The notes beneath the pieces were generated by a model. The model had not been told where the DNA came from and ran no database searches. It saw only the letters and a program-made list of their open reading frames with translations. 36,851 nucleotides of DNA from an uncultured Pelagibacteraceae bacterium. Lineage in GTDB: Bacteria > Pseudomonadota > Alphaproteobacteria > Pelagibacterales > Pelagibacteraceae. Position 1 is the stretch's first letter. Every line of letters starts with the position of its first letter. Made by a program: the position numbers and the translations under genes. Location: the NCBI GenBank assembly GCA_902558815.1, contig CACEFF010000011.1, positions 1 to 36,851 of the forward strand. The letters are read 5' to 3'. Below are positions 26,756-34,032 of this stretch, in pieces.

Positions 26756-28417
26756 ATGAATATAGAATTAAGAGATCCCAATATCATTATGAAGCTTTCA
26801 AGGCTGGGCTCATTTCACCAATCTAGATTGTCTTTTTTAAGAAGTTTTTTAAATGAATTTAAAGATTGGGATTATAAAAAAGATTCATTTGATTTAGACA
26901 AAGATGGATTTGGGACAGCAGTATATTCTTTTAAAAAAAAAAGCAGAGTTTATTCTTTAATTTGTTATGCAAACAAAATCAATGATGATGAAAGATCGGA
27001 TAGAGTAATAGCAACTAAATGGGATGCAGCTTTTACATTGCACGATGGTGTGCCTTTAAAAGAAGATATTGAAAGATTAAGAAATGAAGTTCCAAAACAA
27101 GAAGTTGGTAGACTTTCTTACAAAGAATTAACATTATCTAGAGCTAATAAATCTGTAAGAGTCTTTGATCATGTTGTTGAAAGTTTAAGCAATGGATCGC
27201 AACCAAATTTAGACTTGCTTGAAAAAGTGGGATATTTGTACAGAACAACAGCAGTTTATGGATCAGGTAAGTTTGGTTTAGCAGATCGATTTAGAATTAA
27301 AAATAGAGAGGAAATTAACGGCCCATTTAGATTAGAGATGATGCTAGTTTATTTAGTTAGACAATTTACATTTGATCAAGTCAATCACGTAGCAAAAAAT
27401 AGAAATCCTAAATCAGCTGTTAACCTTGATCCAAAAATTTGTAGAAATTTGGGAATTGGAAATTCAACTGGATTAGGAATGGCTCCATTTATTGTTAATC
27501 ATCCAACATTACTTAATAATTGGATACTTAGTAGAGAAGTTGCGCTCAAAAAAATTAGAGAAATTAAAATTGCTGAAACTAAAGATATAAATTTGTTTAA
27601 AGAATGTGTCAAAAATTCTCTTAAAAATGTTACTAGTTGGAACACAGAGAGTGATTATCAACTAAAAAAGATAAAGCTTTTACTTAAAGATGTAAGAAAA
27701 TTTATTCATTTTCTAGAAAATGAATTTGATTTTAAAAAAGATTATCCATTTAATGAAATTTACCTTTGGCTAGAGAAAGAAACTTGTGAGGAGTGTATTG
27801 AGTATATTGTTTCAATAATGATGGAACCATTTGGTGAAATAGTTCAGCCTTTAATTAGTCAAATGAGCTCTGAAGAAGAAAAATACTTTAATATTCCTAC
27901 TGAGCGAAATGTAGAAGACTTGAAGAAAATTTTAGAAAATAAGTATTCAGATATTCTAAAAATCGATTTTAATAAACAAGATAGTAATCAAAAATTTTGG
28001 TTTATTTCAAAAAACAAAGAGGAACCAAGGTTAGCTAATCGTTTTGAAGAGAGTGGTGCAGATTTAGAACAACCTCTAGCAATAGCGAGAGATATAAAAA
28101 AACTATATGAAAGACTATTGTCTTTGAAAAATAATTTGAAAATTAATCAGTTTTTAATTGATAATTCTGATTTAAGACATGTTGTAAGAAGGGCTTTTAT
28201 TATTGAAAACTTTCCATATTCAGAAATACAAGACAATACTATAGGAGAAAATATAGTACCAATTGATATGCTGCGATTGAAATTATCTTTTTTTGGAGCT
28301 CTAAAATTTGACCCAAGATCTGACAAATGGCTGAGAATATGCATGTTTCAAGGTGCGCCACTTCCAAATGAATTAAAAGATTATGATGAGCAATGGGTTT
28401 ATAAAACCTTCTCTTAA
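26756..28417 (+). CDS. Large soluble protein of unknown function in the M19/DUF3726 unit
   Basis: 553 aa, not assigned to a known enzyme. It has no signal peptide or membrane helix. The middle has a strikingly conserved-looking Gly-rich stretch (CRNLGIGNSTGLGMAPFIVNHP, by parts, about residues 223-245) that could bind a ligand, and a nearby YGSGKFGLADRFRI loop. The C-terminal third is acidic and helical, with ENIVPIDMLRLKLSFFGALKFDPRSD near the end (partly quoted). It is 2 bp after the M19-like gene and 3 bp before the DUF3726-like gene. Such close packing suggests that all act in one pathway. Confidence 0.8.
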   Translation: MNIELRDPNIIMKLSRLGSFHQSRLSFLRSFLNEFKDWDYKKDSFDLDKDGFGTAVYSFKKKSRVYSLICYANKINDDERSDRVIATKWDAAFTLHDGVPLKEDIERLRNEVPKQEVGRLSYKELTLSRANKSVRVFDHVVESLSNGSQPNLDLLEKVGYLYRTTAVYGSGKFGLADRFRIKNREEINGPFRLEMMLVYLVRQFTFDQVNHVAKNRNPKSAVNLDPKICRNLGIGNSTGLGMAPFIVNHPTLLNNWILSREVALKKIREIKIAETKDINLFKECVKNSLKNVTSWNTESDYQLKKIKLLLKDVRKFIHFLENEFDFKKDYPFNEIYLWLEKETCEECIEYIVSIMMEPFGEIVQPLISQMSSEEEKYFNIPTERNVEDLKKILENKYSDILKIDFNKQDSNQKFWFISKNKEEPRLANRFEESGADLEQPLAIARDIKKLYERLLSLKNNLKINQFLIDNSDLRHVVRRAFIIENFPYSEIQDNTIGENIVPIDMLRLKLSFFGALKFDPRSDKWLRICMFQGAPLPNELKDYDEQWVYKTFS

Positions 28418-28420
28418 ATT

Positions 28421-29032
28421 ATGAAATCTTTAAGTGAAATTGAGACAACAGTAAAAAGAGCAAGTCGAGCTGCTGGTTATTCTTGGGGTATAGCTGAAGA
28501 GGTTGGAAAATCTATAAGGTTATCCGAATTATTTGGTTTTCCAGGAATTAAACATCTAAATCAATATTATCAAAATAAAAAAAAAGAAAATTTTGATGAT
28601 ATAAAATTAATCGATAAGATTAACAAATCAAAAGGGTTATCTTTTTGTCCAATCACTTTAGGAGTAAATTTTATTGATCAAGTTAAGAACATAGAAAATC
28701 TAAAAAAGTGTTCAGTTGAAAAATTAGCTTATCCATTGTTGCTTTTACCTTTTTTAAGTAGAGGTTCAGAAATTATTGGAAAAAAATTATTATTTTCATT
28801 TGATGATAGTAAATTTTTGTTAAATTTTAATGTAAGTATTTCCTCAAATTTTTGGAACAAAGAGATACCAATTTTAGCAAATCAAGTAGAAATAAGTTTC
28901 TTAAATAATGAAGATAATTTTTCTAATCAAGATTGGAACAATCTTTACAAACTTGCTGAGGATACTTTTGTAGAGGAAACAGATAGTTTAAAGGAGGGTG
29001 CTGCAGGCGCTGGTTTGATTGACAATGATTGA
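28421..29032 (+). CDS. DUF3726-like protein
   Basis: 203 aa. The N-terminus (LSEIETTVKRASRAAGYSWG, IAEEVGKSIRLSELFGFPG) matches my recollection of the DUF3726 family, whose function is unknown. The conserved Arg/Ala-rich helix and the W-G-x-A-E-E-V-G segment recall a catalytic or regulatory helix but no mechanism can be inferred. The C-terminal tail is acidic and ends with a Gly/Ala-rich stretch (GAAGAGLIDND). It overlaps the following 52-aa gene by 8 bp. Confidence 0.75.
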   Translation: MKSLSEIETTVKRASRAAGYSWGIAEEVGKSIRLSELFGFPGIKHLNQYYQNKKKENFDDIKLIDKINKSKGLSFCPITLGVNFIDQVKNIENLKKCSVEKLAYPLLLLPFLSRGSEIIGKKLLFSFDDSKFLLNFNVSISSNFWNKEIPILANQVEISFLNNEDNFSNQDWNNLYKLAEDTFVEETDSLKEGAAGAGLIDND

Positions 29033-29183
29033 AGATGAAGAAATTCAGAAAAATTTAAAAGATTTAGATAATATATGTGACGAATGCAAAAAAGAGGATG
29101 AAAGTGTTTCCCAAAATTTAATTCTTATGGGATTTAAAATTTGTAAATCCTGTAGGACCTCTAAAACTATTTTTCCACTTTAA
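29025..29183 (+). CDS. 52-aa zinc-ribbon-like microprotein
   Basis: Small ORF starting at the ATG inside the end of the DUF3726-like gene (8-bp overlap). It encodes 52 aa with two CxxC pairs, ICDECKK (Cys18, Cys21) and ICKSCRT (Cys40, Cys43), separated by 18 residues: a rubredoxin-knuckle or zinc-ribbon layout. The N-terminus is acidic. The tight overlap argues that it belongs to the four-gene unit, possibly as an electron carrier or metal-binding partner. Its stop overlaps the convergent YIP1-like gene end by 4 bp. The size means that coding status rests on the motif and the overlap. Confidence 0.65.
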   Translation: MIEDEEIQKNLKDLDNICDECKKEDESVSQNLILMGFKICKSCRTSKTIFPL

Positions 29184-29722
29184 ATGTGATTAACTGGCAG
29201 CACATTCATTCTACTCATGACAAAAGAAATTGATAAAAATGCTATAATTAAGAAAGATAAAAACACTATTCCAAATGATTTGAAGTTTGATTTAAGATTC
29301 AAAACTTGTTTTGTAGAAATTATTAGTCCAGCGAAAATCCAAAATTGAGTTAAGAAAATTATTGGTATCATTAAGTCGGGAGTGACAGCAAAAAATCTGA
29401 GTAAACCAGGTGCATGAGCAAAACCAACCGCAGTCAAAACTTTTTTAAAAGGAACTTTACTTTGTTTATCTGGAAATAATTTTACACCAATAACAAATAT
29501 AAAAATCGCCCAAATAAACCATGTTAAAATTGCTGTTAGACCAGACATTGCTACAGCTGTTTTAATGACAGTATTGGCTGCAACAGCTCCTGCTACCCCA
29601 TCTAAGATCATAATCAAACCTGCAAAATATATTGAGGCTTCACCAAAATTTTTATTATCACTATAAAGAGATTTATCTAATTTTATAGATTTTAGAATTA
29701 TACCAAGAAACTCACCAAACAT
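29180..29722 (-). CDS. YIP1-like integral membrane protein
   Basis: 180 aa with about four to five membrane helices. The sequence VGFAHAPGLLRFFA between helices is typical of bacterial Yip1-domain proteins. The N-terminal part is soluble and precedes the first helix (IYFAGLIMILDGVAGAVAA). Role unknown; such proteins are usually annotated only by fold. It starts directly after the stop of the 34-aa membrane peptide gene, so the two are coupled. Confidence 0.78.
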   Translation of the reverse strand: MFGEFLGIILKSIKLDKSLYSDNKNFGEASIYFAGLIMILDGVAGAVAANTVIKTAVAMSGLTAILTWFIWAIFIFVIGVKLFPDKQSKVPFKKVLTAVGFAHAPGLLRFFAVTPDLMIPIIFLTQFWIFAGLIISTKQVLNLKSNFKSFGIVFLSFLIIAFLSISFVMSRMNVLPVNHI

Positions 29723-29827
29723 TTATTTTTTTTTATTTTTTTGTTCTTTGTATGAAACAATTAATGGAAAGAGTATTAAAGCAATACTTATTATAATGCA
29801 AATTGCAATTAGGAAACCTTTAGTCAT
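29723..29827 (-). CDS. 34-aa single-helix membrane peptide
   Basis: The ORF runs from the ATG at 29827-29825 to a TAA immediately before the ATG of the YIP1-like gene. It encodes 34 aa with one hydrophobic helix (FLIAICIIISIALILFPLIV) and a strongly basic tail (KEQKNKKK), which by the positive-inside rule leaves the C-terminus in the cytoplasm. It starts right after the demethylase terminator. Coding status rests on the perfect abutment with the next gene and the classical TM-plus-basic-tail layout. Confidence 0.5.
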   Translation of the reverse strand: MTKGFLIAICIIISIALILFPLIVSYKEQKNKKK

Positions 29828-29837
29828 TAAGAGTTTG

Positions 29838-29862
29838 AAAAAGGGGAGTTTTACTCCCCTTT
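29838..29862 (-). terminator. Rho-independent terminator after the GcvT-like demethylase
   Basis: Read on the minus strand, a 9-bp stem AAAGGGGAG/CTCCCCTTT (29854-29862 with 29840-29848) with a five-base loop is followed by a T-run that starts within the stem (29842 to 29838). It lies 7 bp after the demethylase stop. Confidence 0.85.
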
Positions 29863-29868
29863 ATTAAA

Positions 29869-31227
29869 TTAACCTTTTACTACTTCTCTTGTGTTAGCAT
29901 TGAATGATTCCTTAAATGGAATATCAACTATTACTGCATCTACTGGTGTACCTGCTTTGCCAGAATATTTTTCAGGTAGGTGAACTTTATATTTAGTACC
30001 AACTTTACCCTTAGGAAATCCGTTTGGATTTAATGTTCCATCAAAAGGGACATATCCCATTGCAATATTAGTTTTTTTCTCTGGATGATACCAAGGAGAA
30101 GTTAGGAATCCTACTGGATCTCCTCCATCTTCATTTGAAATTAACCAAAAATCTGGTGCATAATCTTCAATTGGTTTTCCTCCTAATTCAAGACCTACCA
30201 ATTGTAGTTTATAGGGTTTTTTTCCAGCTTTAAGTTCGTCTTTCATTTTTTCTAGAGCAGCTTTACCAACATAATCAGCTTTCTTATTCCATTCTCCTTT
30301 ACCAGATAATGAAACTTGGTACCCTAAATTACATTGGAAAGGATTATGTTGTTGATCCATATCTTGTCCCCAAGAAAGAATTCCTGCTTGAATTCTTCTA
30401 TGATGAGCTGGCGCTATAACCATTAGATTATGTTTTTTTCCAGCATCTAAAACTGCATTCCACATATCTTCAGCGTACAAAGTTGCATTTCTTAAATATA
30501 TTTCATATCCCGCTTCACCTGAGAAACCTGATTGCGAAATAACACAACTTTTACCACCAACCTTAACTTCAGCTAGACCATAAAATGGCATATTGTCAAA
30601 ATCTACTTGATCTCCACAAAGATCTTTCATCAAAGCTTTAGACTTTGGACCTTGAATTTGGACAGGACAAGCATCTATCTCTTCAACTGTACAATTAAAT
30701 CTTTGATCAGCATTTACTCCTTGTAAATACATTCCAATATCTGAGTCAGATAAAGAGAACCAAAATTCATCTTTAGAAATTCTTAAAAGAATTGGATCAT
30801 TTAGAACTCCACCATATGCATTACATAAAATTACATATCTTGCTCGCATTGGTGAAATTTTAGTAGCATCTCTTGTAATTACATAATCTGTAAATTTTTC
30901 TGCATCAGGGCCTTTTACTCTTATTTGTCTTTCAACTGCTACATTCCACATTGTTACATGATTAACGATCGCATCATATTCAACCATAGCTCCACCATCT
31001 TCAGGTTTTACATATCCTCTTGGATGATAAATACGGTTGTATACTGTCGCTCTCCAACAACCTGCTTGCATCGACAAATGCCAATAAGGTGATTTCCTCA
31101 CTCTTGTCGAAATTAACATTTCAACTTTAGTTGGTCCGCTTTGTCTTAAATTATATGGTACTTCTCGATCAGACTGATCGACTGAAGTAACATGTTTTAG
31201 TTTAGTATAGTCAAATTCTTTAGACAT
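29869..31227 (-). CDS. GcvT/DmdA-superfamily aminomethyltransferase-like demethylase
   Basis: 452 aa with a folate-binding aminomethyltransferase fold. Visible motifs are NHVTMWNVAVERQIRVKGPDA, the N-terminal tetrahydrofolate-binding part, then PVQIQGPKSKALM, SQSGFSGEAGYEIYL, and the C-terminal barrel (FLTSPWYHPEKKTNIAMGYV). Relatives transfer a methyl or methylene group from glycine, DMSP or methoxylated compounds to THF. It is clearly longer than DMSP demethylase DmdA (about 370 aa) and has an extra N-terminal region, so I do not call it dmdA. Its start overlaps the end of the MTHFR-like gene by 8 bp, a pairing expected for methyl-THF oxidation. The own strong terminator suggests high expression. 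Substrate unknown. Confidence 0.82.
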   Translation of the reverse strand: MSKEFDYTKLKHVTSVDQSDREVPYNLRQSGPTKVEMLISTRVRKSPYWHLSMQAGCWRATVYNRIYHPRGYVKPEDGGAMVEYDAIVNHVTMWNVAVERQIRVKGPDAEKFTDYVITRDATKISPMRARYVILCNAYGGVLNDPILLRISKDEFWFSLSDSDIGMYLQGVNADQRFNCTVEEIDACPVQIQGPKSKALMKDLCGDQVDFDNMPFYGLAEVKVGGKSCVISQSGFSGEAGYEIYLRNATLYAEDMWNAVLDAGKKHNLMVIAPAHHRRIQAGILSWGQDMDQQHNPFQCNLGYQVSLSGKGEWNKKADYVGKAALEKMKDELKAGKKPYKLQLVGLELGGKPIEDYAPDFWLISNEDGGDPVGFLTSPWYHPEKKTNIAMGYVPFDGTLNPNGFPKGKVGTKYKVHLPEKYSGKAGTPVDAVIVDIPFKESFNANTREVVKG

Positions 31228-31948
31228 AATTATTCTCCTTCAACCACTTGTTAGTTTCCTTCAAGCCGCCGAATGTATAAATGTGGAAGAAATCAGTATG
31301 CGATTTAACTTTCCCAATTAAATCATTAGGGTCTTTAGGTTTCAGTAAATCTAACGCCTTACTAAGATTAGATTTAAGAAAGTTTAAGGAATTTTTTGCT
31401 CCTACAATATTAGCAAATTTAATCAAGCTAGATATTTTTAGAGGTCCAGTAATTCCCACATGCACTGGTACGCTTTGTTTAGAAATAAAATCTATGATTG
31501 GCTGATGATCTAGTAACCATTGAGTTACAATATAATCAGCATAAGGCTTTTTATCTATCATAGCTTTTTCTAAATCTGAGTCGGATATATCAGGACTCCC
31601 CTCTGGGTGTCCAGCAATTCCTATCTTCATTTTTTCAAAATAGCCTGTTTCTAAAAGTTGAAAAGAACTATCAAATTTTCCAGTTGGCTCTCTACCTCCA
31701 CCAATTATTAAAGCTTGTTTTACTCCTCCATCCTTACATCTAGATACATAATCTTTAAGCTCTTTTTCATTTTGCATAGATCTAGCAGGAAAATGTGGTA
31801 CTGGATTAAATCCTTTTTTAACAAGCTCAACTGCTTTTTGAGCTGTTTCTTTATAATCCCCACCTGGCAACATAGTAATGTATACATCACTAACTGGGGG
31901 GATAGTCTCAAGGTCAGTGCTAGGACTAATTTCTAAAGAAAAGTTCAT
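31220..31948 (-). CDS. Small methylenetetrahydrofolate reductase-like protein
   Basis: 242 aa, shorter than MetF (about 290). The TIM-barrel motifs are present in order: FSLEISPST at the N-terminus with the catalytic Glu position, VPHFPARS, ALIIGGGREPTGKF (the usual GDP-rich loop is GGGREP here), GIAGHPEGSPD, and DYIVTQWLLD. It probably acts on 5-methyl- or 5,10-methylene-THF produced by the adjacent demethylase, feeding C1 units to the folate pool. It is the first gene of the pair and divergent from the Rieske oxygenase. Confidence 0.8.
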   Translation of the reverse strand: MNFSLEISPSTDLETIPPVSDVYITMLPGGDYKETAQKAVELVKKGFNPVPHFPARSMQNEKELKDYVSRCKDGGVKQALIIGGGREPTGKFDSSFQLLETGYFEKMKIGIAGHPEGSPDISDSDLEKAMIDKKPYADYIVTQWLLDHQPIIDFISKQSVPVHVGITGPLKISSLIKFANIVGAKNSLNFLKSNLSKALDLLKPKDPNDLIGKVKSHTDFFHIYTFGGLKETNKWLKENNYV

Positions 31949-32049
31949 TTTTTCAGATCATTATCCTTTTTGTAAAAGCTGTCAAAGAAATTCAACAATA
32001 CTTAAATCGAAATTTGTTGCCAAAAATGATGCTCATGATAATTTTTTTT

Positions 32050-33243
32050 GTGGCCCAAAATTACAAAAATAAAACTCTAGCTGAAATCTTAGATCTGAAA
32101 AAATTAGACTCAGTTAATAAGCCAATTGAGACAGCAAATGGTCTTCCTAACGAGTGTTATATAAGTGAAGACTATTTAGCCTTTGAAAAGGAAAAAGTGT
32201 TTTGTAACAAATGGACTGTAATTGGGGTTGGAAGCTCAATCCCAAATCCAGGTGATGCTAAACCATACAATCTACTCGGGATTCCTTTAATTTTAATTAG
32301 AGATAAAGAAATGAAGATTCGAATTTTTCATAATGTGTGTAGTCATAGAGGTTTTAAACTTTTGGACAAACAATGTACTTTAAAAAATGTTATCAGGTGT
32401 CCATATCATTCATGGTCTTATGACTTTAATGGAAATTTAGTTGCTACACCTCATATTGGTGGTTTAAATAATCATCAATCAGAAAAATTTGATAAAAATA
32501 AAAGTAGTCTTAAAGAGGTTAAATCTAAAGTTTGGATGGATATTATTTTTGTAAATATGAATTCTAATGAAATTAGTTTTGAGGAGTACATTAAACCTCT
32601 TGAAAATAGGTGGTCAAAATTTATCAGTAAAGAAGATCAAAAATTAATAGTCCACTCAAATGATTTTGGTTATTTTAATTTAGATGTAAAATGTAATTGG
32701 AAGTTTGCTATTGAAAATTACTGTGAGAGCTATCATTTACCAACTATTCATCCAAAATTAAATAAAGTTTCAAATATTAACGACCATTATCACATTCAAG
32801 GATTGCCAAACATTTTTGCAGGACAAGGAAGTAAAAAATATGAGCAATTAATTAGAGGAAATAAAAGATTTGATATTTTTCCTAATTGGGAAAAAAATAA
32901 GTCAAAAACATCAGAATACATAGCTTTATTTCCTAATGTAATGATTGGTTTACACATTGATCATTTTTATGTTTTTTGGTTAGAACCTTTAGCATCAAAT
33001 AAAACAAGAGAACATATGCAAATGTATTATGTTGGTAACGAAAGTGCAAATGGGGAAGAATTAAAAGAATTAAGAAAAGAAAACTCAAGATTTTGGAAAG
33101 ATGTTATGTTGGAAGATATAAATGCAATTGAGGGAATGCAGGATGGAAGAAACTCACCTATGTATAATGGAGGAAATTTTTCCCCTGTAATGGATCAACC
33201 TACTCATCAATTTCATAAATGGGTTGCAGGAAATTTAATTTAA
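32050..33243 (+). CDS. Rieske non-heme iron oxygenase, catalytic subunit
   Basis: 397 aa from the proposed GTG at 32050. The Rieske cluster ligands are CSHRG and CPYHSW (Cys97, His99, Cys117, His120, spacing CxH-17-CxxH). The mononuclear-iron site is ENYCESYHLPTIHP (His229, His234) with a carboxylate in LEDINAIEG (about Asp356). The bridging residue before the first His is Glu (Glu226), as in the carnitine/choline/betaine branch of Rieske enzymes, which hints at a quaternary amine. In-frame starts from 32014 (TTG, then ATG at 32026, 32029, 32035) add an unlikely hydrophobic N-terminus (MMLMIIFF). It needs reductase electrons, and the ferredoxin at 36358 is a candidate partner. First gene of a contiguous eight-gene unit. 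Confidence 0.88.
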   Translation: MAQNYKNKTLAEILDLKKLDSVNKPIETANGLPNECYISEDYLAFEKEKVFCNKWTVIGVGSSIPNPGDAKPYNLLGIPLILIRDKEMKIRIFHNVCSHRGFKLLDKQCTLKNVIRCPYHSWSYDFNGNLVATPHIGGLNNHQSEKFDKNKSSLKEVKSKVWMDIIFVNMNSNEISFEEYIKPLENRWSKFISKEDQKLIVHSNDFGYFNLDVKCNWKFAIENYCESYHLPTIHPKLNKVSNINDHYHIQGLPNIFAGQGSKKYEQLIRGNKRFDIFPNWEKNKSKTSEYIALFPNVMIGLHIDHFYVFWLEPLASNKTREHMQMYYVGNESANGEELKELRKENSRFWKDVMLEDINAIEGMQDGRNSPMYNGGNFSPVMDQPTHQFHKWVAGNLI

Positions 33244-33244
33244 A

Positions 33245-33652
33245 ATGAAAATAATTTTAATAATGGGCTTACCTGGTTCAGGAAAAACAACTTTAGCTAA
33301 TGAATTAGGTCCAATGTTAAACGCAAAAAGATTAAATGCAGATGAGGTTAGAAGAGAAGCAAATGATTGGGATTTTTCAGAAGAGGGAAGAAAAAGACAA
33401 GCAAAAAGAATGGCAGACTTTGCAATCAAATTAAAAGATGAGGGAAATTTTGTTGTTGCAGACTTTATTTGCCCAACTCCAGAAGCAAGAAGTTTATTTC
33501 CAGCAGATTTCATTATTTGGGTAGATACAATTAAAGAAGGAAGGTTCGATGACACTAATAAGATGTTTGTTAAACCTGATAAGTTTGACTTTCATGTTAC
33601 TACACAAGATGCTAAAAATTGGGCACCAAAAATATATATGGAGATAAAATAA
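33245..33652 (+). CDS. Adenylylsulfate-kinase-like P-loop kinase
   Basis: 135 aa with a P-loop MGLPGSGKTTLANEL at the start, a DEVR segment (LNADEVRREAN) where CysC has DGDNVR, the EGRKRQAKRMA helix, and VADFICPTPEAR, which matches the FISP-type loop of APS kinases. The end (KFDFHVTTQDAKNWAPKI) is compact. It is shorter than CysC (about 200 aa) and may phosphorylate another small molecule rather than APS. It starts 1 bp after the Rieske gene and overlaps the next gene by one base. Confidence 0.75.
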   Translation: MKIILIMGLPGSGKTTLANELGPMLNAKRLNADEVRREANDWDFSEEGRKRQAKRMADFAIKLKDEGNFVVADFICPTPEARSLFPADFIIWVDTIKEGRFDDTNKMFVKPDKFDFHVTTQDAKNWAPKIYMEIK

Positions 33653-34026
33653 TGTCTTATGAATGGGATAATAAAAAACCTACAGCACAAATGTTAGGAA
33701 GGTGGCAGCCATTTCATGATGGTCACTATTCTTTATTCAAAGAAATAATAAAAAAAACTGGCCAAGTTTGTATTCAGATTAGAGATGTTCAAGGGGTAGA
33801 TGATAATCCATTTGATTTTGAGACTGTTAAAAAGAATATTGAAGATAGACTTAATCCAGAGTTTAAAGGAAGATTTAAGATTATGATGGTGCCTAACATT
33901 ACAAATATTTGTTATGGTAGAGGAGTAGGTTATAAAATTGAAGAAATTGAACTTTCAAAAGAAATCCAAGAAATCTCAGCCACTAAAATTAGAGCCAAGA
34001 TGAGAGAAGAAGGTAAACTAAAATAA
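33652..34026 (+). CDS. HxGH-family nucleotidyltransferase
   Basis: 124 aa from the ATG at 33652, which overlaps the kinase stop as TAATG; an earlier in-frame ATG at 33619 is rejected for that reason. The nucleotidyltransferase motif is HDGH (GRWQPFHDGHYSLFKEI) and the second motif is ISATKIR near the C-terminus. These enzymes join NMP from ATP or CTP to a phosphate-bearing substrate (for example TagD, CoaD, NMN adenylyltransferase). Substrate unknown. Together with the preceding kinase it forms a phosphorylate-then-nucleotidylate pair. Confidence 0.75.
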   Translation: MSYEWDNKKPTAQMLGRWQPFHDGHYSLFKEIIKKTGQVCIQIRDVQGVDDNPFDFETVKKNIEDRLNPEFKGRFKIMMVPNITNICYGRGVGYKIEEIELSKEIQEISATKIRAKMREEGKLK

Positions 34027-34032
34027 TTTCTA

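Noticed and set aside
29869..31227. Calling the demethylase dmdA
   Set aside because: The protein is about 80 residues longer than DMSP demethylase and the residues that set DMSP specificity could not be confirmed by eye; superfamily-level naming is safer.
33619..33651. Upstream ATG for the HxGH nucleotidyltransferase
   Set aside because: It would overlap the kinase gene by 34 bp; the ATG at 33652 makes a standard TAATG junction.
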